Positions 6,223-13,689 of a stretch of 34,598 nucleotides of DNA are shown piece by piece. A program made the position numbers and the translations under genes. The stretch is from Bacillota bacterium (lineage in GTDB: Bacteria > Bacillota > Negativicutes > Sporomusales > Sporomusaceae). The stretch lies in assembly GCA_023443285.1 (NCBI GenBank), contig JAEZVB010000122.1, positions 1 through 34,598 on the forward strand, in the 5' to 3' direction. The notes below the pieces were generated by a model. It did not search any database. It worked only from the letters and a program-made list of their open reading frames with translations, and was not told where the DNA came from. Every line of letters begins with the position of its first letter. The first letter of the stretch is position 1.

Positions 6223-7122
6223 ATGGAGCATAGGACTAGAGTTGAACAAGCCATCAAACGTCTACCTGTCGATCAGGTGCCGTGTGGCGAACTTGTTATT
6301 AACGATAAACTGATACAAACCATGTTTACGCAGGAGGTTCTCGGGTTTACGCAGCGAAAGGCGTTTGTTGATGAACTGGATCTTGATGCAATATGTTTAC
6401 ATCCGGCCTGTGACAACGGTCTACAAAGCATTCCCTGTGCTAAGGATGTTGTATTTAACGATGTAAAGGACTGGGTGAATACCAAGTTATTCACCTTTGC
6501 CGTACTGGATGGACCAGTGGGTTGGGCTGGCAGACTCCTTGGGTTTGAACAGATGCTGATGCAAATGGCACGCAAAACTCCGGAGTTTTGTGAGTTGGTG
6601 ACTAGTATTGAAATACTGAATAAAGAGCTTATGACGCAATTGTGTGCTAGCGGAGTAAACGGTATCCTGCTGGCAGACGATATTGCTTTTAATCACGGTA
6701 CGATTGCCCGCCCCGCGCTTTTGCGGGACACCGTGTTTCCTTCGCTGGCCGAACAAGTTGCGTATGCCCACGGTTTGGGTTTGCCGGTGTTCTTTCATTC
6801 TGACGGCAAGCTGACTATGGTGCTTGACGATATTGTTGACGCCGGGTTTGACGGATTGCAGTGCATTGAGGCATTAGCAGGGATGGACATTGGCGAAGTA
6901 AAAAAACAGGTTGGACACAAATTATGTTTGTGGGGCAACTTAGATCCGGCAGAATTAATCGAACCTCGCAGTTTGCCTGAACTTGAGCAGGCAGTTCGGC
7001 GGGTTGTAACAGATGCTAGCAGCCCTAGCGGTTTGATTTTTGGTACAAGCAGCGGACTATTTGAGAATATGCGCCTTGACAGCGTGAAGGCTGTCTATGA
7101 AATGGCGAAAAGGAATTATTGA
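6223..7122 (+). CDS. Uroporphyrinogen decarboxylase (URO-D) family protein
   Basis: This is a 299-residue TIM-barrel protein of the URO-D superfamily, shorter than true HemE (about 340-350). The C-terminal half carries the family pattern: FFHSDGKLTMVLDDIVDAG around residue 190, GLQCIEALAGMDIGEVK, LWGNLDP and a final GTSSGLF segment. The His-Ser-Asp-Gly block stands where corrinoid methyltransferases of this superfamily (MtaA/MtbA kind) have a zinc-binding His-x-Cys. The N-terminal arginine pair used by HemE for the substrate carboxylates is not evident. No heme genes or corrinoid proteins lie nearby, so neither heme synthesis nor a specific methyl transfer can be assigned. CGGAGG stands four bases before the ATG, and a terminator follows. 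It seems to be a single-gene unit. Confidence 0.8.
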   Translation: MEHRTRVEQAIKRLPVDQVPCGELVINDKLIQTMFTQEVLGFTQRKAFVDELDLDAICLHPACDNGLQSIPCAKDVVFNDVKDWVNTKLFTFAVLDGPVGWAGRLLGFEQMLMQMARKTPEFCELVTSIEILNKELMTQLCASGVNGILLADDIAFNHGTIARPALLRDTVFPSLAEQVAYAHGLGLPVFFHSDGKLTMVLDDIVDAGFDGLQCIEALAGMDIGEVKKQVGHKLCLWGNLDPAELIEPRSLPELEQAVRRVVTDASSPSGLIFGTSSGLFENMRLDSVKAVYEMAKRNY

Positions 7123-7132
7123 TAGCGTAATT

Positions 7133-7177
7133 AAAGGCGGTCAGAAGTTTTGCCAAGAGCTTCTGACTGCCTTTTAA
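7133..7177 (+). terminator. Intrinsic terminator after the URO-D-like gene
   Basis: AAAGGCGGTCAGAAG pairs with CTTCTGACTGCCTTT with a single G-U/mismatch position, and the stem is followed by TTTTAATTT. It begins ten bases after the stop codon of the gene at 6223-7122. Confidence 0.85.
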
Positions 7178-7343
7178 TTTGTAGGTTACTTTAGTTCTGA
7201 AAGCGCGTGTTTAACTAACCTGCTCGTATTCCGATGAAAAGAACGGAAAGGCAATGTCTTCGATCAAAGGAGGAAATTGGCGTTTTAGTAACAAGGGATT
7301 CAAACATGCAAATGAAATTTGAACAACTTTACAGATGGGTCTA

Positions 7344-7372
7344 TTGACAGAGAACAAAAATTCAAATAATAT
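7344..7372 (+). promoter_or_regulatory. Near-consensus sigma-70/sigma-A promoter
   Basis: TTGACA (7344-7349) and TAATAT (7367-7372) are separated by exactly 17 bases. It points toward the MFS gene starting at 7570; transcription would begin near 7379. This is the best housekeeping promoter seen in the window. Confidence 0.75.
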
Positions 7373-7421
7373 GAATAATGTAAATGAAATAATTTCCATA
7401 TTTTTTCTAGCAGGTAGTCGC

Positions 7422-7452
7422 ATAGCATATTGCAATGTATACAATATGCTAT
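7422..7452. promoter_or_regulatory. 11-bp inverted repeat downstream of the promoter, candidate operator
   Basis: ATAGCATATTG (7422-7432) and CAATATGCTAT (7442-7452) are perfectly complementary with a nine-base spacer. It lies roughly 45-75 bases after the predicted start site, where a bound repressor would act as a roadblock. There is no T-run, so it is not a terminator. The regulator is not identified. Confidence 0.6.
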
Positions 7453-7569
7453 ATGCAAAGCCGCAGTGGCGGCAAACAGTTTGAGGGGAGGCAAAGCGGG
7501 CAAGCAGGTAGAGGCCTGGAAGGCTAAAGTAGTATACGGTTTGATTGTGGGGAGAAGTTGTAGGAGAGG

Positions 7570-8898
7570 ATGGATAGTGTGGTAGAATCTACAATCGCGG
7601 CCAGCGCAAAACGCAAGGCTTATTTAAATCTCGTATTGCCATTATTTATAATTTCTGTAATTGCATACCTGGACAGAGTCAATGTGGGCTATGCCGCTTT
7701 GACTATGAATAAGGATTTGGGCTTTACCGCACAGATTTTTGGTTTAGGGGCAGGCATCTTTTTTGCCGGATATGTATTGTTTGAAATTCCCGGTGCACTG
7801 ATTGCCGAGAAGTATAGCCCGCGCTTTTGGTTGGCGCGCATTATGATTTCGTGGGGTGTGGTATGTGGCTTAATGGCTTTTATGACAACAACCTGGGAAT
7901 TTTATTTGTACCGCTTTTTGCTGGGAGCCGCTGAAGCCAGTTTGTATCCGGTTATTTATGCTTCCTGTATTCCCCGGTGGTTCAACGCTGCCGACAGGGC
8001 ACGAGCAATTGCTATCTTACTGACTTCGCTGCAAATATCGGCGATCATTGGGGCACCACTAGCCGGAACACTGCTTGAAGTATCTGTATTTGGTATGAAA
8101 GGTTGGCAGACCCTGTTTATTTTGGAAGCCATTCCGGCAGTTGTTTTTGGTATTATTATTGTGTATTGGATGGCTGACTGGCCGAAAGATGCCAAATGGC
8201 TGAATCAAGAGGAACGGGATTTTCTCCAGAAACAATATGAAGATGAAGTTGCGATGAAAACTGCAGTGAAGCGCTACACAGTTATGGAAGCCTTTAAGGA
8301 TAAAGAAGTACTAAAATTATGTCTGGCTTATTTTTGCTGGATAACTGGCTTCTGGGGCTTTAATTACTGGATGCCGCAGGTGCTGAAGAGCGTATCTGGA
8401 TGGTCAAATATGAAGATTGGCTGGCTTGTTGTTATTCCCATGGCCATATCGCTAGTGGTTATGCTATATATCGGCCATTCGTCTTCTAAACATAATGAAA
8501 AACGCTGGCATGGCGCCATCGGGATGTTTATCGGTGCTATTGGCCTAGGCGTAGGCGTGTTTATGACAGATCCGGTTATTAGCTTCTTTTTTCTGACTTT
8601 GGCGGCAATCGGTACCTTTGCTCCTTTTGGCGTGTGGTGGTCGTATCCGACAACGTTTCTTTCAGGACCGGCAGCAGCCGGAGCTATCGGCCTTATCAAT
8701 TCCTGCGGCAATATTGGCGGGTTTATTGGCCCCTATGTTACCGGCTTTGTCAAGGATGCGACAGGTTCGTTTGTCGGCTCTTGGGTGTATTTGGCCTGTT
8801 CGCTGTTGGTAGCCGGTGTGCTTATGCTGACCCTGAAAAATAAAACCGAGACCCAGGAAGCACCTGTCACCAGAGCCGGTTTTACAGCGGCAAAATAA
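7570..8898 (+). CDS. MFS transporter, anion:cation symporter (ACS) family
   Basis: This is an inner-membrane secondary transporter of 442 residues with about 12 hydrophobic segments. The first loop reads YLDRVNVGYAALTMNKDLG and is followed by GAGIFFAGYVLFEIPGA, which is the hallmark of the ACS family (glucarate, hexuronate, phthalate and tartrate permeases such as GudP and ExuT). A central cytoplasmic loop (about residues 200-240) separates the two six-helix halves. The substrate is likely an organic or sugar-acid anion taken up with protons or sodium, but it cannot be read from the sequence. A TAGGAGAG site precedes the ATG. The gene stands alone, with its own promoter at 7344-7372, a candidate operator, and a terminator behind it, so it is probably induced by its substrate. 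Confidence 0.9.
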   Translation: MDSVVESTIAASAKRKAYLNLVLPLFIISVIAYLDRVNVGYAALTMNKDLGFTAQIFGLGAGIFFAGYVLFEIPGALIAEKYSPRFWLARIMISWGVVCGLMAFMTTTWEFYLYRFLLGAAEASLYPVIYASCIPRWFNAADRARAIAILLTSLQISAIIGAPLAGTLLEVSVFGMKGWQTLFILEAIPAVVFGIIIVYWMADWPKDAKWLNQEERDFLQKQYEDEVAMKTAVKRYTVMEAFKDKEVLKLCLAYFCWITGFWGFNYWMPQVLKSVSGWSNMKIGWLVVIPMAISLVVMLYIGHSSSKHNEKRWHGAIGMFIGAIGLGVGVFMTDPVISFFFLTLAAIGTFAPFGVWWSYPTTFLSGPAAAGAIGLINSCGNIGGFIGPYVTGFVKDATGSFVGSWVYLACSLLVAGVLMLTLKNKTETQEAPVTRAGFTAAK

Positions 8899-8944
8899 GA
8901 AAAGACTTGGCTTGGTAGACTAAGAAAATGCCAGCTAATATATT

Positions 8945-8998
8945 GAAGCGTTCAGCATCCTTTGCCCTGGATGATGAACGCTTCTTTGATATTTTGGT
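8945..8998 (+). terminator. Intrinsic terminator of the MFS gene
   Basis: GAAGCGTTCAGCATCC (8945-8960) pairs with GGATGATGAACGCTTC (8969-8984) with one mismatch, followed by TTTGATATTTTGGTT. It lies between the MFS gene and the convergent fumarate reductase operon. Confidence 0.8.
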
Positions 8999-9000
8999 TA

Positions 9001-9873
9001 CTATCTTTGACTTGTTTTGGCCTGGATTATTTCCCGGCCGGCTATGTGTCTGTTGAGACCAAGTTGCTCGGGCGTGAGACCAAGTGCCAGTCCCACTACC
9101 TGCGCTAGATGGAGCACCGGGATTTCCTGGTGGCAGCCCACTGCAGTCTGACCTTCCGGCTGGTTCATGTCGAGTGACATCTGACAGAGCGGGCAGGGGG
9201 TTACCATACAGTCAGCGCCCGCGTTTACCGCGCTTTGATTGGTTTGACCTGTTATGGCAATCATATCTTGTTCTGCTGTGTAGGTGGCATGGAAGCCGCA
9301 GCACTTGAGTCTATGGTCAAATTCCACAGGCTGAGCGCCAAGGGCGGTAATAAGCTTTTCCAGTGACTGCGGGTTGGCGTAATCCTCAAAATCCATAAGA
9401 GCCGGCGGGCGAAGAATATGACAGCCGTAATAACCGGCTACTTTGAGGTTTTTGAGTGGGCGCTTAACAGCAGCCTCAAGTTTGTCAAGACCGTAGTCTT
9501 TTAAGAGTACCCACAGCAGGTGGGTGATCTCGCTGGTGCCCTGATAGGTGAGGCCAGCTTTGGCTAAAATACCGTTGACCTTTTCTTTTTGGCCGTCGTC
9601 TAATTTGGCCTTGGCTTTGCGTAGCATCAGGGTGCAGGTGTTGCAGACTGTTAAGAGCGGCATATTCAATTGCTCGGCAAGAGCAATGTTGCGGGCGTTA
9701 ATGGCGGTGGCTGCCAGATCATCAACGTCCTGGACATGAGAGGCGCCGCAGCAGGTCCAGCCGGGAATTTCGACAAGCTCAATTCCCAGAGCTTTGGCTA
9801 TAGCGGTTGTAGCAATATAGTTTTCTTTGGCCGCTCCCTCAAGAACACAGCCAGGGAAAAAAGCATATTTCAT
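9001..9873 (-). CDS. Fumarate reductase CCG-domain subunit (SdhE/MfrE/HdrB-like)
   Basis: This 290-residue protein has two CCG domains of the heterodisulfide reductase B type. Domain 1 uses Cys9, Cys41-Cys42 (TCCGASH) and Cys77/Cys80 (CNTC); domain 2 uses Cys151, Cys191-Cys192 (KCCGFH) and Cys227/Cys230 (CPLC). In HdrB such motifs hold non-cubane [4Fe-4S] clusters. As third subunit of a type-E succinate/fumarate oxidoreductase (8-methylmenaquinol:fumarate reductase kind) it replaces the usual heme-b membrane anchor and probably takes electrons from a low-potential quinol at the membrane surface. Its ATG overlaps the stop of the iron-sulfur subunit by one base (TAATG), with GGGAGAG upstream. 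No membrane helix is obvious. A thiol donor, as in methanogen TfrB, is the main alternative. Confidence 0.88.
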   Translation of the reverse strand: MKYAFFPGCVLEGAAKENYIATTAIAKALGIELVEIPGWTCCGASHVQDVDDLAATAINARNIALAEQLNMPLLTVCNTCTLMLRKAKAKLDDGQKEKVNGILAKAGLTYQGTSEITHLLWVLLKDYGLDKLEAAVKRPLKNLKVAGYYGCHILRPPALMDFEDYANPQSLEKLITALGAQPVEFDHRLKCCGFHATYTAEQDMIAITGQTNQSAVNAGADCMVTPCPLCQMSLDMNQPEGQTAVGCHQEIPVLHLAQVVGLALGLTPEQLGLNRHIAGREIIQAKTSQR

Positions 9874-10820
9874 TATTGTTCACTCTCCCTTACTGCTTTC
9901 AGGATAGCCTTAATTTGTTCATGGCCTTTGACTTTGTCGGGGGCATGAAGCGGGTTGAGTTTGCCGCGACGTAAAAGTCTGAGGGCAAAGGGCAGTTTGC
10001 CAATCGAACCAAGCATGCCGATGGTTCTTACCGACAATTTAGTTTCATTCAGACGGCCAGTATCTTCGATATCCTGCAGGAAGGCGCGCGCATGACGGGC
10101 ACCAGGATTGTCGGTATAGCCCATTTTAATGGACAATTGGCGCAAACGGGCAATATCTTCGCCGGGAGCCAGGCCTTTGGGGCATTTGGTGACACATTCC
10201 ACACAGTGGAGGCATTTCCACAGGCCTTTGTCGACAATGGCTTTAACCCGAGCAGTGGCATCTTTGTCACGGCTGTCGGCCACAAATTTCCACACCTTGG
10301 AGTAGGTGAAGGGCTCCAAAAAATCCTCGCTGTTGGCGCTGAGCTTGGAACATTCGGAGGCACAGGCGCCGCATAAGATACAGTTGATCTGGGGGGTGAT
10401 TTTTTTGAAATCGGCCACTGATTGTCTGCAGCCCTCTTTGGCCGAAAACTTGTCCTGGGGCTTGAGCCAGGTGTTGGTGGCAGCCAGACGCTCGGCCTTG
10501 GGTTCCCAGTTTACCACCAAGTCCCGAATGACCGGAAAGTTTTGAAGAGGTTCGACGGTAAGGCTGTCGCCAAACCGGTCTAAGATACTATCAAGCGGGG
10601 TTTCGCAGGCCAAAAAAGCCTGACCGTTGACCCGGATGGCACAGGCACCGCAAACGGCTGCGCGGCAGGCGGCAGTGAAGGATAAGCTAGAGTCAAGGGT
10701 TTCTTTGATGGTGATAAGGCCCCAGAGCAGGGTTTTACCTGGCTGATGGGGGAAAGTAAAGGTTTGCTTAAAGCTTTTAACTCCGTCAAAGCGTGTAATT
10801 ATATACGTTATCTGACGCAT
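9873..10820 (-). CDS. frdB: Fumarate reductase/succinate dehydrogenase iron-sulfur subunit
   Basis: This is the electron-transfer subunit of 315 residues. The N-terminal plant-type ferredoxin domain holds a [2Fe-2S] cluster on Cys52, Cys57, Cys60 and Cys72 (CRAAVCGAC and later AC). The C-terminal helical domain has two further Cys sets, 147/150/153/157 (CILCGACASEC) and 203/206/209/213 (CLHCVECVTKCPKG). The second set has Cys at the position that is often not a ligand in [3Fe-4S] centres, so cluster types should be checked. It would pass electrons between the flavoprotein and the CCG subunit. It overlaps both neighbours by one base (TAATG junctions), which indicates tight translational coupling. 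The chain is longer than canonical SdhB (about 240) because of a C-terminal extension of about 75 residues. Confidence 0.93.
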   Translation of the reverse strand: MRQITYIITRFDGVKSFKQTFTFPHQPGKTLLWGLITIKETLDSSLSFTAACRAAVCGACAIRVNGQAFLACETPLDSILDRFGDSLTVEPLQNFPVIRDLVVNWEPKAERLAATNTWLKPQDKFSAKEGCRQSVADFKKITPQINCILCGACASECSKLSANSEDFLEPFTYSKVWKFVADSRDKDATARVKAIVDKGLWKCLHCVECVTKCPKGLAPGEDIARLRQLSIKMGYTDNPGARHARAFLQDIEDTGRLNETKLSVRTIGMLGSIGKLPFALRLLRRGKLNPLHAPDKVKGHEQIKAILKAVRESEQ

Positions 10821-12529
10821 TAGTATTTCCTTTCTGCCGGCGGGTATTTGGTGATGACAACAGGCCGGTAAGCTACCTGGTATTCCCCATCTTTTTTGGT
10901 TATCAGGGTGTGTTTCAGGAAATTGTCATCGTCACGGCTGGGGAAATCGGCCCGGCAGTGGCTGCCGCGGCTTTCTTTACGATTCAGGGCGCCCAGAACT
11001 ACGGCTTTGGCAATGGTAAGCATGCTGCCAAGCTCAATGTAGTTGACAAAGGCCGAGTTATAGAGCTTGTTTTGGTCTGGCACCATGACATTTTGGTATT
11101 CAGATATCAAACCGTCCACAACAGTAAGGGCTGCTTCCATTTCTTCAGCCGTGCGGAAAACGCCGACATTGTTCCACATGATTTCAGCGAGGCGGTTACG
11201 GATGGCTGCTGTGGTGACACCAGTTTTGCGGGAGGTAACGGCAGTAAATTTGACTTCCCAGGCTCGGGCGGCCTGGTCAACACTGCTCTCACTCACAGCG
11301 GAGCGTTGTTTGGCGCAACTGGCGGCGCCTAAACCTGCGAATTTGCCAAAAGCTACAATATCGGCCAGCGAATTGCCGCCAAGGCGGTTGGCGCCATGAA
11401 TGGATATACAGGCGGCTTCACCGGCAGCGAAGACACCTTCAACTGCGGTGGCGCAGGTTTTAAAATCAATAACGTCAATACCGCCCATGGAATAGTGACA
11501 GCTGGGACGGATAGGAATAGGCTCATTAATAGGATCAACTTGTTCAAAGGTAATGGCCAGCTCGCGGATTTGCGGCAGGCGTTCCAGGATTTTTTCACGA
11601 CCTAAATGCCGCAGGTCAAGCTGGACATAAGCACTCAGACCTTCGCCAAAGCCGCGGCCTTCTTTGATTTCGGTCTCAATGGCCTGGGAAACCAGATCGC
11701 GGGTAGCCAGTTCCATTTTTTCAGGGGCATAACGGCTCATGAAGCGTTCGCCTTTATTATTTAATAAGTATCCCCCTTCGCCACGGGAGGCTTCAGACAT
11801 TAGGATGCCGGTACCGGCCAGGCCGGTGGGATGGAACTGAACAAACTCCGGGTCTTTAACCGGGATGCCGGCTTCGAAGCAAGCGGCAATACCGTCACCG
11901 GTAGAGGTAAACGGATTGGTGGTGCGCAGCCAGTACATGCGGCCCGCACCGCCTGTCGCCACAACAACGGCTTTGGCGGCAATAGGGACAATGCGGCCGC
12001 CCTTTAAATCATAGGCAACCACGCCGCACAGCTTGTCCTCATCAGTGACAAGCTGCAGCAAATACCAGTCGGTTAGCATTGTTACGCCATGTTTCAAACA
12101 TTGCTCATATAAGGCATGCAAAATGACATGACCTGTTACATCAGCCGAAAAACAGGTGCGGGGCGAGGATGCGCCGCCAAAGTTGCGCTGAGCAATGCGT
12201 CCTCCGCTATCCCGGGAGAAAGGTACGCCGAAATAGTCTAATTCGCGGATGGCATCAGGCATCGCCGTGACAAAGTGTTCAATGGCATCCTGGTCACCTA
12301 GGTAGTCGCTGCCTTTTACCGTATCAAAGATATGTTTTTCAATCGAATCGTTAGGATCAGCATTCTGAAGCGAGCCGTTGATGCCACCCTGGGCACAGCC
12401 GGTTGCTGAACGGGTGGGGAACAGTTTGGTCATCAGGCCTACAGACAAGCCTTGTTGGCGGACGGCTTCTATCGCAGCCCGCATGCCTGCGCCGCCGCTG
12501 CCGATAATAAGTACATCAAAGTTAAGCAT
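10820..12529 (-). CDS. frdA: Fumarate reductase/succinate dehydrogenase flavoprotein subunit
   Basis: This is the 569-residue catalytic flavoprotein, first gene of the operon. The FAD-binding start is IIGSGGAGMRAAIEA (residues 8-22). The active site region has QFHPTGLAGTGILMSEASRGEGG and RPSCHYSMGGI, supplying the catalytic His and Arg residues, and the FAD-capping GANRLGGNSLADIVAFG is present. The usual covalent FAD anchor (His in TRSHTxxAQGG) is Ala42 here (TRSATGCAQGG), so FAD is predicted to be bound non-covalently. The subunit arrangement (A, B, CCG protein, no cytochrome b) identifies a type-E enzyme. Direction cannot be decided from sequence, but fumarate reduction fits an anaerobe with menaquinone. 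The start has GAGGTGAAGA before the ATG, and inverted repeats lie in the leader. Confidence 0.94.
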   Translation of the reverse strand: MLNFDVLIIGSGGAGMRAAIEAVRQQGLSVGLMTKLFPTRSATGCAQGGINGSLQNADPNDSIEKHIFDTVKGSDYLGDQDAIEHFVTAMPDAIRELDYFGVPFSRDSGGRIAQRNFGGASSPRTCFSADVTGHVILHALYEQCLKHGVTMLTDWYLLQLVTDEDKLCGVVAYDLKGGRIVPIAAKAVVVATGGAGRMYWLRTTNPFTSTGDGIAACFEAGIPVKDPEFVQFHPTGLAGTGILMSEASRGEGGYLLNNKGERFMSRYAPEKMELATRDLVSQAIETEIKEGRGFGEGLSAYVQLDLRHLGREKILERLPQIRELAITFEQVDPINEPIPIRPSCHYSMGGIDVIDFKTCATAVEGVFAAGEAACISIHGANRLGGNSLADIVAFGKFAGLGAASCAKQRSAVSESSVDQAARAWEVKFTAVTSRKTGVTTAAIRNRLAEIMWNNVGVFRTAEEMEAALTVVDGLISEYQNVMVPDQNKLYNSAFVNYIELGSMLTIAKAVVLGALNRKESRGSHCRADFPSRDDDNFLKHTLITKKDGEYQVAYRPVVITKYPPAERKY

Positions 12530-12566
12530 TCTTCACCTCATTCGTATGAATCCTTCCATCTGGAGT

Positions 12567-12615
12567 TGTTGTCCTAATTCGACAAAGACAACAGCAAGTC
12601 CTGTGTCCTGACACA
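12567..12615 (-). promoter_or_regulatory. Two inverted repeats upstream of the fumarate reductase operon
   Basis: TGTTGTC (12567-12573) pairs with GACAACA (12587-12593), and TGTGTC with GACACA flank two bases at 12602-12615. Both share TGTC/GACA half-sites and lie 38-86 bases before the frdA start. They may be regulator sites or leader hairpins. I could not place a convincing -35/-10 pair around them. Confidence 0.35.
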
Positions 12616-12773
12616 TGGGTTTGCCCTTAGCTCTGGCAATACAGGATACTAACTAGCCTCAGTATCCGGAAGTAGGAACTACGAGCAAATAATCATAGTA
12701 TGGATCATGACTAGCGCCTTCTTTCGCGCTTTTGCATATATATGTTATAAGGAGATGCGAAAGGAGGGTAACC

Positions 12774-13496
12774 ATGACACACATAGAGCCTTGGGAAATG
12801 CCTGGGAAATGTACCTTAGGGTATGGCCCGAAAGCTATCGTAGTTCAACAGGTGCTGGGTGCAAGACAGGTGCAGAAATCTGTTGACGTACATGTACAGT
12901 TGCCACGGCACAAGCCGGGTATAGAGCAAATTGTTGATGTATTTGTCAAAAAGTTGTGTATTACTAGTGTTGACGTTATCCCGAACAAGGTTATTGTTAG
13001 GGGTGAATTTGAGGTTAAAGCCCTGTATGTTGCTTGCAGACCAAGACAGCCGGTGCATGCGGTAGAGGTCTGGCCTGTCCGCTTTACCGCCTATGCAGAT
13101 ATTAGAGGGGCGCGGCCGGGCATGGAGGCAGATGCCGCTGTCGTAGTTGAATTTGTTGATTATGATATTGAGAAGCACTGGCGTGGCCATAAGAAAAAGT
13201 ACCATGACCACGATGACTGCCAGGATGACGAGTATGATTCCTGTGAGGAATATGATAATGATGACTGCGACTGCGAGTATGACTGCGATGAGGAGTATCA
13301 TCATAAACAAAAGCCGTTTAAAAAACATAAATTTCAGCATAAATGTAAGCCTAATTGTAAGCCGCACAAACACTGTTGCTGCGCCCGTCACTTCAATGTG
13401 TCAGTAGTGCTGGGGATTACCGTCAAAGTTATGACAGACCGGGAAGTTGTATTGCAACCTGGGCCGCAGATATTACCACATAAGCCAAAGGGATAA
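12774..13496 (+). CDS. SPOCS (DUF3794) domain protein with charged Cys/His-rich insert
   Basis: The start is at 12774, where AAAGGAGG lies six bases before the ATG; a longer frame upstream has no such signal. The 240-residue protein contains a SPOCS/DUF3794 beta domain, the kind found in spore-envelope proteins such as SipL: residues 36-133 with KPGIEQIVDVFVKKLCITSV, VIPNKVIVRGEFEVKALYVA and FVDYDI. The final strand segment, VSVVLGITVKVMTDREVVL, follows at about 209-227. Between them is a low-complexity insert: residues 144-177 very acidic (Asp, Glu, Tyr, five Cys, several His) and 178-204 strongly basic (Lys, His, five Cys). This insert could bind metals or form disulfide or ionic cross-links. 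Association with the spore coat or envelope is an inference from the domain. A terminator follows. Confidence 0.82.
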   Translation: MTHIEPWEMPGKCTLGYGPKAIVVQQVLGARQVQKSVDVHVQLPRHKPGIEQIVDVFVKKLCITSVDVIPNKVIVRGEFEVKALYVACRPRQPVHAVEVWPVRFTAYADIRGARPGMEADAAVVVEFVDYDIEKHWRGHKKKYHDHDDCQDDEYDSCEEYDNDDCDCEYDCDEEYHHKQKPFKKHKFQHKCKPNCKPHKHCCCARHFNVSVVLGITVKVMTDREVVLQPGPQILPHKPKG

Positions 13497-13515
13497 GGCT
13501 TGCTAATGATTGGGA

Positions 13516-13553
13516 CTCCCGTTGCTGCAAAGTGCACAGCGGGAGGTTTTTTT
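13516..13553 (+). terminator. Intrinsic terminator of the SPOCS gene
   Basis: CTCCCG (13516-13521) pairs with CGGGAG (13540-13545), extended by partly paired TTGCTGCA/TGCACAG, and is followed by seven T residues (13547-13553). It lies 19 bases after the stop codon of the gene. Confidence 0.85.
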
Positions 13554-13689
13554 GACCAATTCACAAATAAGAGATGTTACAATTTTCTGAAATATGGTAT
13601 TATAATAGAAAGGTATTGTGCCAGGAAAACCCAGGATGCAGCCGAACTTTACTATTCCGCTAGCTTGCGTGAACGAAGGAGGTAACGTT

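Larger units (their letters stand above)
7178..7569. other. Gene-free leader region of the MFS transporter
   Basis: About 390 bases without a supported gene. It contains a near-consensus promoter (7344-7372), an 11-bp inverted repeat (7422-7452), a small GCCGC/GCGGC hairpin near 7460-7475 and a purine-rich untranslated leader of about 190 bases. Open frames on the minus strand here lack ribosome binding sites and family resemblance. No known riboswitch was recognised. Confidence 0.5.

Noticed and set aside
7211..7503. Hydrophobic minus-strand frames in the leader of the MFS gene
   Set aside because: They lack ribosome binding sites, overlap a strong plus-strand promoter and operator, and have the biased composition expected of AT-rich non-coding DNA.
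12816..13391. 191-residue hydrophobic minus-strand frame opposite the SPOCS gene
   Set aside because: It is the reverse of the Asp/Lys-rich insert, which produces Ile/Val/Leu codons automatically. There is no ribosome binding site, and the plus-strand gene has clear domain evidence.
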